From NCBI GenBank assembly GCA_945890905.1, contig CAMDDI010000115.1, forward strand, positions 1 to 10,081: a stretch of 10,081 nucleotides of DNA, read 5' to 3'. The stretch is from Bacteriovorax stolpii. Lineage in GTDB: Bacteria > Bdellovibrionota > Bacteriovoracia > Bacteriovoracales > Bacteriovoracaceae. How positions within the stretch are numbered: the first letter of the stretch is position 1; the number at the start of each line of letters is the position of its first letter. The notes under the pieces are model-generated. The model did no database searches. It saw only the letters and a list, made by a program, of their open reading frames with translations, and was not told where the DNA came from. Below, piece after piece: positions 1 to 6,108 of the stretch. Position numbers and translations under genes: made by a program.

Positions 1-380
1 TTGAAATCTTTTTCACCCAAGTTCCAAACGGTCTCATAATTCCATTTACTGTCAGTCCATTCAGGTCTTGAGAGCGAGATAGCTCGTTTCGCGTTTTCCG
101 TAATTCGTTCTGATAGTGAAGTAACCTGTGGAGCATTCTCTTCTGGATGTGCTGCCTCAAGAAAATCAAAGATCCTCAGAGTATCTCTTTTGATCTCTTT
201 AATAACTTCCAACATATCCCCATCTTTTTCCATGTCCGAGCAATCTTTTAAAAGATCAGTCTGTTCGGACTCAGATAGGTTGAAGAGACGAGAGGTCTCT
301 GATTTACGTCTTATGCAACTAGTAAAAGAGATCATAGTGATTAAAATCAGAACGAACTGGTGCAGTCCTCTGGGTTTCAT
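1..380 (-). CDS. Probable lipoprotein of unknown function, C-terminus outside window
   Basis: An open frame runs from an ATG at 380-378 to the window edge: 126 codons with no stop, so the 3' end is missing. The N-terminus has a short basic stretch (MKPRGLHQ), a hydrophobic core (FVLILITMISF) and then T-S-C. This looks like a lipoprotein signal peptide with Cys22 as the lipidated residue. Phe at -3 is an unusual lipobox residue, so lipidation is likely rather than certain. The mature part is charged and mostly helical in character, rich in Glu, Lys and Asp, with several Trp residues near the visible end. I recognise no family. The start codon overlaps the stop of the upstream gene as ATGA, which indicates translational coupling and membership of the same operon. 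Only a weak GAAAGAGA purine stretch precedes it, which fits coupling. The plus-strand frame over 190-432 is a shadow of this gene. Confidence 0.72.
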   Translation of the reverse strand, partial: MKPRGLHQFVLILITMISFTSCIRRKSETSRLFNLSESEQTDLLKDCSDMEKDGDMLEVIKEIKRDTLRIFDFLEAAHPEENAPQVTSLSERITENAKRAISLSRPEWTDSKWNYETVWNLGEKDF

Positions 381-793
381 AGAGTATCTCTTTCGATTTC
401 ATCAAGCTTACGCTCGAGAAGAATTTGATTGAGAACTCGGTTAACCCTTATGTATTGAACCATGAGTTTTGAAGAATTTACGTCAAGCTTATTTGAATTT
501 GCCTTTTCAAATAATTGATTTTCTTCTGCCATCTTAGAATTTAGCTTACCCTCGTGATTAAGTTCATTCTCAGAGAGGCCAGAAAACTTCGCCTCTAAAT
601 CTTTTACCGTAAATTCAGAGAGTGAAGGAACCTGGGGTTCAGCTTTAATAGAAAAATCTTTTGCTTGTACTTTTGCTGTGGCCACTGACATTGGAGTGCC
701 TAGGGTTTTAGCTGCAACCTTTAAATCGGCTTTAAAGGTTGTGATGCAAACGAAGCCCAGTATTAAGAGTGATCCAAAAATATATTTTTTCAT
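377..793 (-). CDS. Small exported or membrane-anchored protein of unknown function
   Basis: The protein has 138 residues from the preferred start. It opens with MKKYIFGSLLILGFVCITTF, a positively charged N-terminus and a hydrophobic core typical of a Sec signal peptide or an uncleaved anchor. The Cys in 'GFVC' does not make a good lipobox. The rest is hydrophilic and probably helical, with many Lys, Glu, Ser and Asn, ending in a basic/acidic helix (ERKLDEIERDTL). An in-frame ATG two codons upstream (799) is only 3 nt from the AGGGG Shine-Dalgarno at 803-807. The ATG at 793 is 9 nt away, so I prefer it. The gene follows the 329-residue exported-protein gene by about 20 nt and overlaps the next gene by 4 nt, so it is mid-operon. 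I recognise no family. Product localisation in the envelope is inferred from the N-terminus only. Confidence 0.75.
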   Translation of the reverse strand: MKKYIFGSLLILGFVCITTFKADLKVAAKTLGTPMSVATAKVQAKDFSIKAEPQVPSLSEFTVKDLEAKFSGLSENELNHEGKLNSKMAEENQLFEKANSNKLDVNSSKLMVQYIRVNRVLNQILLERKLDEIERDTL

Positions 794-802
794 AATCATT
801 TT

Positions 803-807
803 CCCCT
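803..807 (-). promoter_or_regulatory. Ribosome binding site deciding the start of the small exported-protein gene
   Basis: On the minus strand AGGGG precedes two in-frame ATGs. The spacing is 3 nt to the upstream ATG (799) and 9 nt to the downstream one (793). The second spacing is functional and also gives the usual MKK signal-peptide start. Confidence 0.5.
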
Positions 808-813
808 TTTAAC

Positions 814-1803
814 TTATTCGTGACTAATGTTTATGGACACGGGACTACCCTCTGATGAACTCACTAGATTAACAACTCTCTTTTTGTTGTTCTCAATAAG
901 GTTCACTGAGGAATCAAGTGTCTTAGTGACAAAAAGAACATCAAATAGGCCTTTGATTTGAGTTTCAGTCACTTCCATACTTTTTTGATGCAACTCTTCT
1001 TCGATAATTCGCCCCATCTGATACCCAAGGCGGGCAGATTTAATGATTGCTGACTCTCTTAAAGGGGGAAGAATTCGATTGAGCTCAGGCGTAAGTTTTC
1101 TGTGATAGAAGTTTTCTAGTTCAAGAACATCTGCTTTTTCAAGGCTCACATAAGATGGTGCCTTGGCCGTTAGTTTTATATTCCCCAGAAGAAGGTCACA
1201 GGCCACATCCCGTCCCAGGATTTGAAGTACTGTATTCCCATTTAAACTAATCTCACTCATGATTTCTGAATCACTAAGGCCCAAACCTCTTGAGAACTTT
1301 GTAAGGGAGTGCTTGCCTTCAATGTACTCAACCTTAAATTCCTGTACCTCATTCATTGAGACACCTGTTGTTGCCTTAAGGTGAGTAAACAGAGGTAGTG
1401 GCTCTTTGTTTTCATCAATTGTCATGGTTTCTGAGAGATCGATAAGCTCTTCGTAGTTTGTATTTAAAGCATTTTTAAATTCAAAAGTGCCCAAGAATTC
1501 GGAAACATTGATTGGCGATCCTGGAAGGATTGTTTTTCTCCATCGATCAATTTTTTTGGGCAGACCGGGGTACATTCCTTGTGTCTCAACTTTTACGATG
1601 AGGTCTCTATAGAGATCACAGGCAGCAATTAGCTCAGGCTGAGTTGCATCTACTTTAAGTGCCATTTCACTTAATTGTGGGGCCTTCCAGAAAGGGGTAT
1701 TTACCCAAAGAGGTGAATTAACTTCTGAGAGAGCTAAACTTGAATTTAATAGAACTAAGGCAAGAATCGTATTTTTAATCATTTTTTGCTTCTTCGTTTT
1801 CAT
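814..1803 (-). CDS. Exported protein of unknown function (329 aa)
   Basis: The N-terminus is strongly basic (MKTKKQKMIKN), followed by a hydrophobic core and an A-L-S signal peptidase I site at about residues 24-26. The mature protein is therefore periplasmic or secreted. It contains two cysteines, in 'AACD' (Cys62) and 'VACD' (Cys202), which could form a disulfide after export. The remainder is mixed, with an apparently helical segment at about residues 225-300. I see no catalytic motif and no family I can name. The start is supported by AAGGAAA about 8 nt upstream; a second Met at residue 8 is less likely. The gene sits second in a minus-strand operon, 56 nt after the large coiled-coil protein gene, with a stable hairpin in that gap. 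Its place between other exported products suggests a part in the same envelope process. Confidence 0.85.
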   Translation of the reverse strand: MKTKKQKMIKNTILALVLLNSSLALSEVNSPLWVNTPFWKAPQLSEMALKVDATQPELIAACDLYRDLIVKVETQGMYPGLPKKIDRWRKTILPGSPINVSEFLGTFEFKNALNTNYEELIDLSETMTIDENKEPLPLFTHLKATTGVSMNEVQEFKVEYIEGKHSLTKFSRGLGLSDSEIMSEISLNGNTVLQILGRDVACDLLLGNIKLTAKAPSYVSLEKADVLELENFYHRKLTPELNRILPPLRESAIIKSARLGYQMGRIIEEELHQKSMEVTETQIKGLFDVLFVTKTLDSSVNLIENNKKRVVNLVSSSEGSPVSINISHE

Positions 1804-1820
1804 TTGAATTTCCTTTTTTA

Positions 1821-1846
1821 GAAGTACTCCTTAATAGGAGTACTTC
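1821..1846 (-). promoter_or_regulatory. Intercistronic 10-bp perfect RNA hairpin
   Basis: The arms GAAGTACTCC (1821-1830) and GGAGTACTTC (1837-1846) are perfect complements around a 6-nt loop. On the minus-strand transcript the hairpin is followed by UAAAAAAGGAAA, not by a U-run. On the plus strand it is followed by GATATTGTAA. It is therefore not a canonical terminator in either direction. It ends only a few bases before the Shine-Dalgarno of the 329-residue protein gene. It could protect or process the mRNA between the two genes, tune translation of the second gene, or be a protein-binding palindrome. Confidence 0.6.
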
Positions 1847-1859
1847 GATATTGTAAAAA

Positions 1860-3479
1860 TTAACGGTAAGATGAGATCCATGGCTTAAAGACGACTTTTT
1901 CTTTAGACCAAGATTCAGTCATGTCTACGTCCTGAGTGTTGGTGTAGCTGGCAGCTGTTGAACTACTACCAAAGATTGCTGCGAGTGTTTTGACACCGAT
2001 AGCAGCGGCAGCACAGTATTTGTTTGTCTGGCACGTTTTATTGTTCTCAAGTGAGTTCCCGAGAACCACTGCACCGTTTGTTGGAAGATCAGGGGTAACT
2101 AAAACTCCTGGGTCTGCTACCGTCGGAAGACCAATCACTGCAAGGCGACCAAAGATCTGGTTTCTCATTTCCTTTTCAAGTTCAGCTTTTTCTAACTCAG
2201 AGAGTGAGTTTTGAGCGTCTTGCTCTTTCCAGACGACACTGAATTCATCTTTAAAGTATGTCTTTTCTTCAATGCTGCTCCAGCTTCGTGATTTAAATAA
2301 TCCTCCCTTAGATCCACTCTTCATGATTTTTTTATAGAGCTTATGCATGTTGTATTTTGCAGTAGCACTGGCAACGAAGGCCGTTGGGTATTCATAAGAA
2401 ACCGTCATCCCGTATTTCATCTGGTCAGATCCATTAGCTACAGAGATATCAAAGTAGTCAGGATGAAGAATTGGGCATGCTCCTAGAAGACTCAAGCGTA
2501 CGTTACCTGTCATGTTTTCAGGATATGAAGGTAGGGTTAGTTTACCTTCCGAGACACTCCCTCCGACGTCATAGCTCATGATCGCTCCACCCGATGGGAT
2601 GTCTCTGAGTTCAGCGATACTTGTGGTAATGACAGCGTCTTGAGTTTGAATTTTTTGGAATGCAAAGCCTGGATTCTTTTCTCTTAAGGCGACAATATTT
2701 GTGTCCCATTTGTTATCAAAAATAATGGCGGCCCGAGCTCCTTCCATCTTTGCAAAAGAAGAATAGATTTCAATATAAAGAGAATGAACTTTTCCGAGTT
2801 TCTCCTTCAGCTTGTTCCATGACTCGTCCATTGATTCAAGATCAGAAACGATTCCCTCTACTGCCGCTTTCTTTCGCTCATAGGCACGTGCTGCAACGGC
2901 CGATCTTGCCACGATATCACGGCGCCTTAAGATTTCTTCGCGTTTTTCATTCTTCAAAGTTGAAATTTGATTTCTCAAGTTATCGCAGTACTGAGTGCAG
3001 CTTAAAAGTTTTTCTGTAAGGGACTTAATCTCAATTTCGATTGAATCAACTCTTAGATCAATGTGTTCAAGTTCTTCAAGGCGGCTCACCACGACGTATT
3101 GAGCAAGCTCTTGGCGGGCATTTGCTAGTTCAGAGAGCTTACTTTCAACTTTCGCCTGAGATTCTTTCTCTTGCTCCATAAGAGTATTAATTCTTAGGAC
3201 TGTTTCTCGACTATAACCCTGAAGATCAGACATCTCCCTACAGAAACCAACGTTTGCTGTGATGGTGTGAAGTCCTTTCACATCTGATGTTCCAGAGTTT
3301 GGTGGCATAACCCAGAAAACTTTCTCATCATCTGAATCCGAGATGATGTTTGAGTTGGTAGGGTTTTGAATCTCAGATAGGTGAGTGACCTTTGTTGGGT
3401 AGATAGTTGGAACTGCAAACGCAGTTGAAACAACACACATTGAGGCGAGAGCAATCGATAGAGTGGAATTGAATTTCAT
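1860..3479 (-). CDS. Large exported coiled-coil protein of unknown function (539 aa)
   Basis: This is the first gene of the minus-strand operon. Residues 1-22 form a clear Sec signal peptide ending A-F-A, so the product enters the periplasm or beyond. Residues about 90-245 are heptad-rich and full of Glu, Lys, Arg and Leu, predicting a long coiled coil. A break near Cys161 and Cys165 (CTQYC) suggests an antiparallel hairpin of two helices. Residues about 250-380 look like a beta-rich domain. A second charged helical stretch lies near 400-445. Near the C-terminus are a Cys483/Cys489 pair and an Ala/Ser-rich segment. Six or more cysteines in an exported protein suggest disulfides. An excellent AAGGAG sits 7 nt before the ATG. 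I recognise no family. A sigma-54-type promoter lies directly upstream, so it is probably produced only on signal. Structural, adhesive or secretion-related roles are guesses. Confidence 0.87.
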   Translation of the reverse strand: MKFNSTLSIALASMCVVSTAFAVPTIYPTKVTHLSEIQNPTNSNIISDSDDEKVFWVMPPNSGTSDVKGLHTITANVGFCREMSDLQGYSRETVLRINTLMEQEKESQAKVESKLSELANARQELAQYVVVSRLEELEHIDLRVDSIEIEIKSLTEKLLSCTQYCDNLRNQISTLKNEKREEILRRRDIVARSAVAARAYERKKAAVEGIVSDLESMDESWNKLKEKLGKVHSLYIEIYSSFAKMEGARAAIIFDNKWDTNIVALREKNPGFAFQKIQTQDAVITTSIAELRDIPSGGAIMSYDVGGSVSEGKLTLPSYPENMTGNVRLSLLGACPILHPDYFDISVANGSDQMKYGMTVSYEYPTAFVASATAKYNMHKLYKKIMKSGSKGGLFKSRSWSSIEEKTYFKDEFSVVWKEQDAQNSLSELEKAELEKEMRNQIFGRLAVIGLPTVADPGVLVTPDLPTNGAVVLGNSLENNKTCQTNKYCAAAAIGVKTLAAIFGSSSTAASYTNTQDVDMTESWSKEKVVFKPWISSYR

Positions 3480-3537
3480 ATAAATTCTCCTTTGAGGATT
3501 TGTAACCGTTATTGGTTTTCCTAATGCCGATGCCTAA

Positions 3538-3554
3538 AGCAATGGAGGGGCCAA
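3538..3554 (-). promoter_or_regulatory. Sigma-54 (RpoN) -24/-12 promoter of the envelope operon
   Basis: On the minus strand the sequence reads TTGGCCCCTCCATTGCT. The sigma-54 consensus is YTGGCACG-N4-TTGCW. The invariant GG and GC are present with exactly 10 nt between them. All consensus positions match except A and G in the -24 element, both of which are C here. Counting from the -12 C, transcription would start near 3527, giving a leader of about 48 nt before the ATG at 3479. The adjacent divergent gene encodes a sigma-54-dependent activator, which strongly supports the call. Established knowledge: such promoters stay closed until an AAA+ activator acts. Confidence 0.8.
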
Positions 3555-3632
3555 AATGAGAAACCATTGGGATTGATCGAGAATGGAGCATTAAAAACGG
3601 GGAGTTAAGTGCCAAGTTATGTAAATTTTTCT

Positions 3633-3644
3633 ATGGACGGCCAT
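3633..3644. promoter_or_regulatory. Candidate activator-binding inverted repeat (ATGG-N4-CCAT)
   Basis: A short perfect inverted repeat, ATGGACGGCCAT, lies about 106-117 nt upstream of the predicted sigma-54 start. That is the usual distance for an upstream activating site. A looser pair, CCATT at 3564-3568 and AATGG at 3582-3586, lies closer, with AATGG again at 3541-3545. Four- and five-base arms can occur by chance, so this is a candidate only. Confidence 0.25.
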
Positions 3645-3663
3645 GTGGAATCAGGGTAAATAG

Positions 3664-3692
3664 TTTCAAAATTCAAAACCAGTGTTTTAAAT
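3664..3692 (+). promoter_or_regulatory. Weak sigma-70-like promoter for the signalling operon
   Basis: A TTTCAA -35-like hexamer (3664-3669) and a TTAAAT -10-like hexamer (3687-3692) are separated by 17 nt, just before the ATG at 3710. The matches are 3/6 and 4/6. The implied leader is only about 10 nt. This is the best candidate in the region, but weak. Confidence 0.25.
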
Positions 3693-3709
3693 AATGAAAC
3701 GGATTAGGC

Positions 3710-5083
3710 ATGAAAGTACTTATTGTTGATGATGAAAAACTGGCCCGACTAAATATTATCAATCAGCTTGATGATAGTTATACCGTGATTGAGTCCTCTT
3801 CTTATGAGGATGCAGTGAGGAAGCTTGAGAATCATACATTCGATATTTGTTATGTAGATTTGAAGCTCGATGATTCAAAAGAGCTCTTGGGCCTTAAGCT
3901 CATTCCCCTCTCGATTAAGAGAGGCTTCTATACTGTAATCATGACTTCTATTGAGGATGAATTGATTGCAGAGATGGCCTACGATCTGGGCTGCCAGGAT
4001 GTTTATAATAAGGGTAACGAGAAAGAACATATTTCAGAGACCCTGAACCGGTATTTTCTTTCAAAGGATAGCTTCACTGAGGGTCATCTCTTTAAAGACG
4101 TTATCCAGACTCAAAATAAGAAGTACAAAGAAGAACTCAAAAGACTTCTTAAAGTTCTTCCGACTGAGATCCCGATAACCATTCTAGGTGAATCTGGAAC
4201 AGGTAAGTCTCATCTCGCTCGCTCTATTCATGAAATCTCTCGCCGAAAAGGGAAGTTCATTGAACTTAACTGCGCCACTTTTAACGGCGATACACTTAAG
4301 TCTGAACTCTTTGGTCATTCCAAAGGATCCTTCACTGGGGCAGATTCAGATAAAATCGGAAAACTCCTAGAGGCGAACAACGGAACCCTTTTCCTGGATG
4401 AAATTGGATCGATGTCGCTTGATATGCAAGAGGCCCTTCTCAAAGCGATTGAGGAGAAAGTGTTTTATCCTGTGGGTTCAAACAAATTAGTTAAATCTGA
4501 GTTTAGAGTAATATGCGCTACCTTAGATAATCTTGAGGCCCTGATTAAAAGTGGTAAGTTTCGCTTCGATTTATTCCAGCGAATTAGTGGATATACCTTC
4601 ACTCAGCCTTCTCTTCGTAACCGCAAAGAAGATATCTTTCCCATTCTTAAAACGAAGCTTATGGGATCTCGTAAAATCATCTTTAAAGATGAGGCCAAGA
4701 AAATTCTAGAGTCTTACGCTTGGCCAGGAAATATTAGAGAGCTCCTTCGTTTTGCTGAAGTGATCTCGCTTAATAATGCTGGAGTGATTAAGACCGAAGA
4801 TGTTCTAGAATTTACAAAATCATCTACCTTTAAACGCGAGAAAGCACTTTTAACTGATGATCATTATGACATCATTAAAAAAGTCGGTCTCAAAGAGTTT
4901 ATGGAACTCTTTTCAAGAGAAGTCGTAAAAAAATCACTTGAAGAAAATGATAACAAGGCGAGACAGGCAATTGCTGAGCTTCAGATATCGTCTGGGACTT
5001 TCTATAAGTATCACGAAAAAAATGAGCAAGAGTTTCTTAGACCCTTGAATAAAACGATGGAGTACGCTCATGAGCTCCAATAG
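3710..5083 (+). CDS. NtrC-family sigma-54-dependent response regulator
   Basis: A cytoplasmic transcription activator of 457 residues, the normal length for this class. The receiver domain (about 1-115) has the acidic pair Asp7/Asp8, phospho-acceptor Asp50, switch Thr79 and Lys101. The AAA+ domain (about 130-365) shows Walker A GESGTGKS (160-167), the sigma-54 contact loop as GSFTGA (206-211, Ser replacing the usual Ala), Walker B LFLDE (227-231), an arginine-finger region FRFDLFQRI (284-292) and sensor II WPGNIREL (338-345). The C-terminal part (about 405-440) resembles a Fis-type helix-turn-helix (NKARQAIAELQISSGTFYKY) but is divergent. The start is fixed by the canonical MKVLIVDDE beginning; the Shine-Dalgarno is weak. 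It heads an operon with a hybrid kinase and faces a sigma-54-type promoter across 230 bp, so that promoter is its most likely target. It may also act elsewhere. Confidence 0.95.
   Translation: MKVLIVDDEKLARLNIINQLDDSYTVIESSSYEDAVRKLENHTFDICYVDLKLDDSKELLGLKLIPLSIKRGFYTVIMTSIEDELIAEMAYDLGCQDVYNKGNEKEHISETLNRYFLSKDSFTEGHLFKDVIQTQNKKYKEELKRLLKVLPTEIPITILGESGTGKSHLARSIHEISRRKGKFIELNCATFNGDTLKSELFGHSKGSFTGADSDKIGKLLEANNGTLFLDEIGSMSLDMQEALLKAIEEKVFYPVGSNKLVKSEFRVICATLDNLEALIKSGKFRFDLFQRISGYTFTQPSLRNRKEDIFPILKTKLMGSRKIIFKDEAKKILESYAWPGNIRELLRFAEVISLNNAGVIKTEDVLEFTKSSTFKREKALLTDDHYDIIKKVGLKEFMELFSREVVKKSLEENDNKARQAIAELQISSGTFYKYHEKNEQEFLRPLNKTMEYAHELQ
5059..5062 (+). promoter_or_regulatory. Ribosome binding site fixing the start of the small HD protein
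   Basis: GGAG lies 7 nt before the ATG at 5070, inside the end of the regulator gene. This supports 5070 over the in-frame ATG at 5088, and so a 14-nt gene overlap. Confidence 0.6.
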
Positions 5084-5468
5084 TACGATGAGAAATTATA
5101 AGCACGACATTACGGGGAAGTTTAAAGACATAACGACTGCCCTTAATGCCATGGGTGATGATGCCTTTGAAGATCCCGAAAATAACGAAATCTTTCATGC
5201 CATTCATGAAGTTCTCTTAAAGATGGTTAAGACTTCTAGAAATACTCTCTTAGAGAATTTGAAGCAAGAGATCGTGCTGGTGGTTTCGGATCAAGAGCCC
5301 GATACAAGTCTGCCGAAGCTTCAGATTGAGGGGGTGGTGGTTAGGTATGAGATGAAGGATGGGGATATGAGATACCTTTATTCTTCGAAAGAGAACTCGG
5401 ACGATCTAAAACAAAACCTCGCTAAGATTTCATGTCTAATGCCAGTGGAAAACATAATAAGAGATTAA
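5070..5468 (+). CDS. Small protein with kinase-like H-box; possible phosphotransfer protein
   Basis: A cytoplasmic protein of 132 residues with no signal peptide or membrane segment. Near its N-terminus is YKHDITGKFKDITTAL, with His12-Asp13. This resembles the H-box of histidine kinases (compare AHDIRSPLEML in the kinase of this operon). A second amphipathic helix follows at about residues 40-70 (FHAIHEVLLKMV and onward), as in a dimerisation/phosphotransfer (DHp) helical hairpin. The C-terminal half (about 70-132) is short, with a possible beta strand pair, and lacks the N, G1 and G2 boxes of the kinase ATPase. Seen: the HD helix and the gene's position, overlapping the response regulator by 14 nt. 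Inferred: it could be a Spo0B- or ChpT-like phosphotransferase passing phosphate between the hybrid kinase and the regulator, or a docking protein that modulates the regulator. I do not recognise a named family. Confidence 0.85.
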   Translation: MSSNSTMRNYKHDITGKFKDITTALNAMGDDAFEDPENNEIFHAIHEVLLKMVKTSRNTLLENLKQEIVLVVSDQEPDTSLPKLQIEGVVVRYEMKDGDMRYLYSSKENSDDLKQNLAKISCLMPVENIIRD

Positions 5469-5469
5469 T

Positions 5470-6108
5470 ATGAAAGACTTAAAAGAAATTGATGCCATAA
5501 TTTTTGATCTAGGCGGAGTTATCCTGAACCTTGATTACAATCTCACTGTGATCGAGTTTGAAAAACATCTCCCAAACCTAGATAGAAATGTGTTTTTTGG
5601 AAAAAAAGAACAACTTCCATTCTTTAGTGCTTATGAGATTGGGAAAATAAATACAGATGAATTTATAAAATCATTTAATGGCCATTACAACAAAAGCTTC
5701 TCCTACGATGACTTTAAAAAATATTGGAATGCAATGATTCTCGATATTCCTAAAGAAAGGATCCAACTGATTAGGTCATTAAAGGAACAAGGTAAGAAAG
5801 TATATCTTCTGAGCAATATAAATCATCTTCACGAGATTGCAGTTGAAGAACGATTCAAAGAAATTGGTGAAACGAATGAGTTTCTTTTATTGTTTGATAA
5901 GGGTTACTACTCTCACCATATAGGCCTTCGAAAACCAAGCACTGATATTTTTGACCTTGTAATTCAAGAACAAAATCTGAACCCAGAAAGAACGATCTTT
6001 ATTGATGACAGTATTCATCACGTTGAAGGGGCCAAAAGTGTAGGTATCAATGCCATTCATCTTATTAACGGCCAACCACTAGAGACACAAACATACTTAT
6101 ATGCTTAG
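5470..6108 (+). CDS. HAD-superfamily hydrolase, subfamily IA (YihX-like phosphatase)
   Basis: A cytoplasmic enzyme of 212 residues, full length for the family. Motif I is IIFDLGGVIL, with nucleophile Asp13. The usual second Asp is Gly15, as in the 'DLGGV/DLGNV' branch that includes YihX-type sugar-phosphate phosphatases. Motif II is VYLLSNIN (Ser115), motif III is GLRKP (Lys155), and motif IV is FIDDSIHHVEGA (Asp179/Asp180). A helical cap lies between motifs I and II (about 20-95). It therefore probably dephosphorylates a small phosphorylated metabolite through an aspartyl-phosphate. The substrate cannot be read from sequence. It starts one base after the previous gene's stop and its stop overlaps the next start, so it is a genuine member of the signalling operon. 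A role in the signal pathway, such as processing the metabolite sensed, is a guess; it may simply be co-transcribed. Confidence 0.92.
   Translation: MKDLKEIDAIIFDLGGVILNLDYNLTVIEFEKHLPNLDRNVFFGKKEQLPFFSAYEIGKINTDEFIKSFNGHYNKSFSYDDFKKYWNAMILDIPKERIQLIRSLKEQGKKVYLLSNINHLHEIAVEERFKEIGETNEFLLLFDKGYYSHHIGLRKPSTDIFDLVIQEQNLNPERTIFIDDSIHHVEGAKSVGINAIHLINGQPLETQTYLYA

Larger units (their letters stand above)
3480..3709. other. Divergent intergenic control region
   Basis: This 230-bp spacer separates the minus-strand envelope operon from the plus-strand signalling operon. It holds the sigma-54-type promoter (3538-3554, minus), the operon leader (about 3480-3527), small inverted repeats that could bind the activator, and a weak sigma-70-like promoter for the plus operon. 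A minus-strand frame across 3373-3615 overlaps the signal-peptide region of the coiled-coil gene in another frame. It has no credible start site or composition, so I treat it as non-coding. Confidence 0.7.

Noticed and set aside
190..432. Plus-strand 80-codon open frame
   Set aside because: It lies antisense to the lipoprotein gene and the end of the small exported-protein gene. It has no Shine-Dalgarno and its composition is unlike a real protein.
736..793. Lipobox in the small exported protein (GFVC)
   Set aside because: Gly-Phe-Val before Cys does not fit the lipobox rule, and the hydrophobic stretch continues past the Cys.
3511..3527. Plus-strand GG-N10-GC that might be a second sigma-54 promoter facing the regulator gene
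   Set aside because: Only the GG and GC match; the rest of both elements differs from consensus. It would leave a leader of more than 170 nt and lies in the opposite operon's leader.
3373..3615. Minus-strand 80-codon open frame in the divergent spacer
   Set aside because: It overlaps the signal peptide of the coiled-coil gene in another frame and spans the sigma-54-type promoter. It has no plausible start signal.
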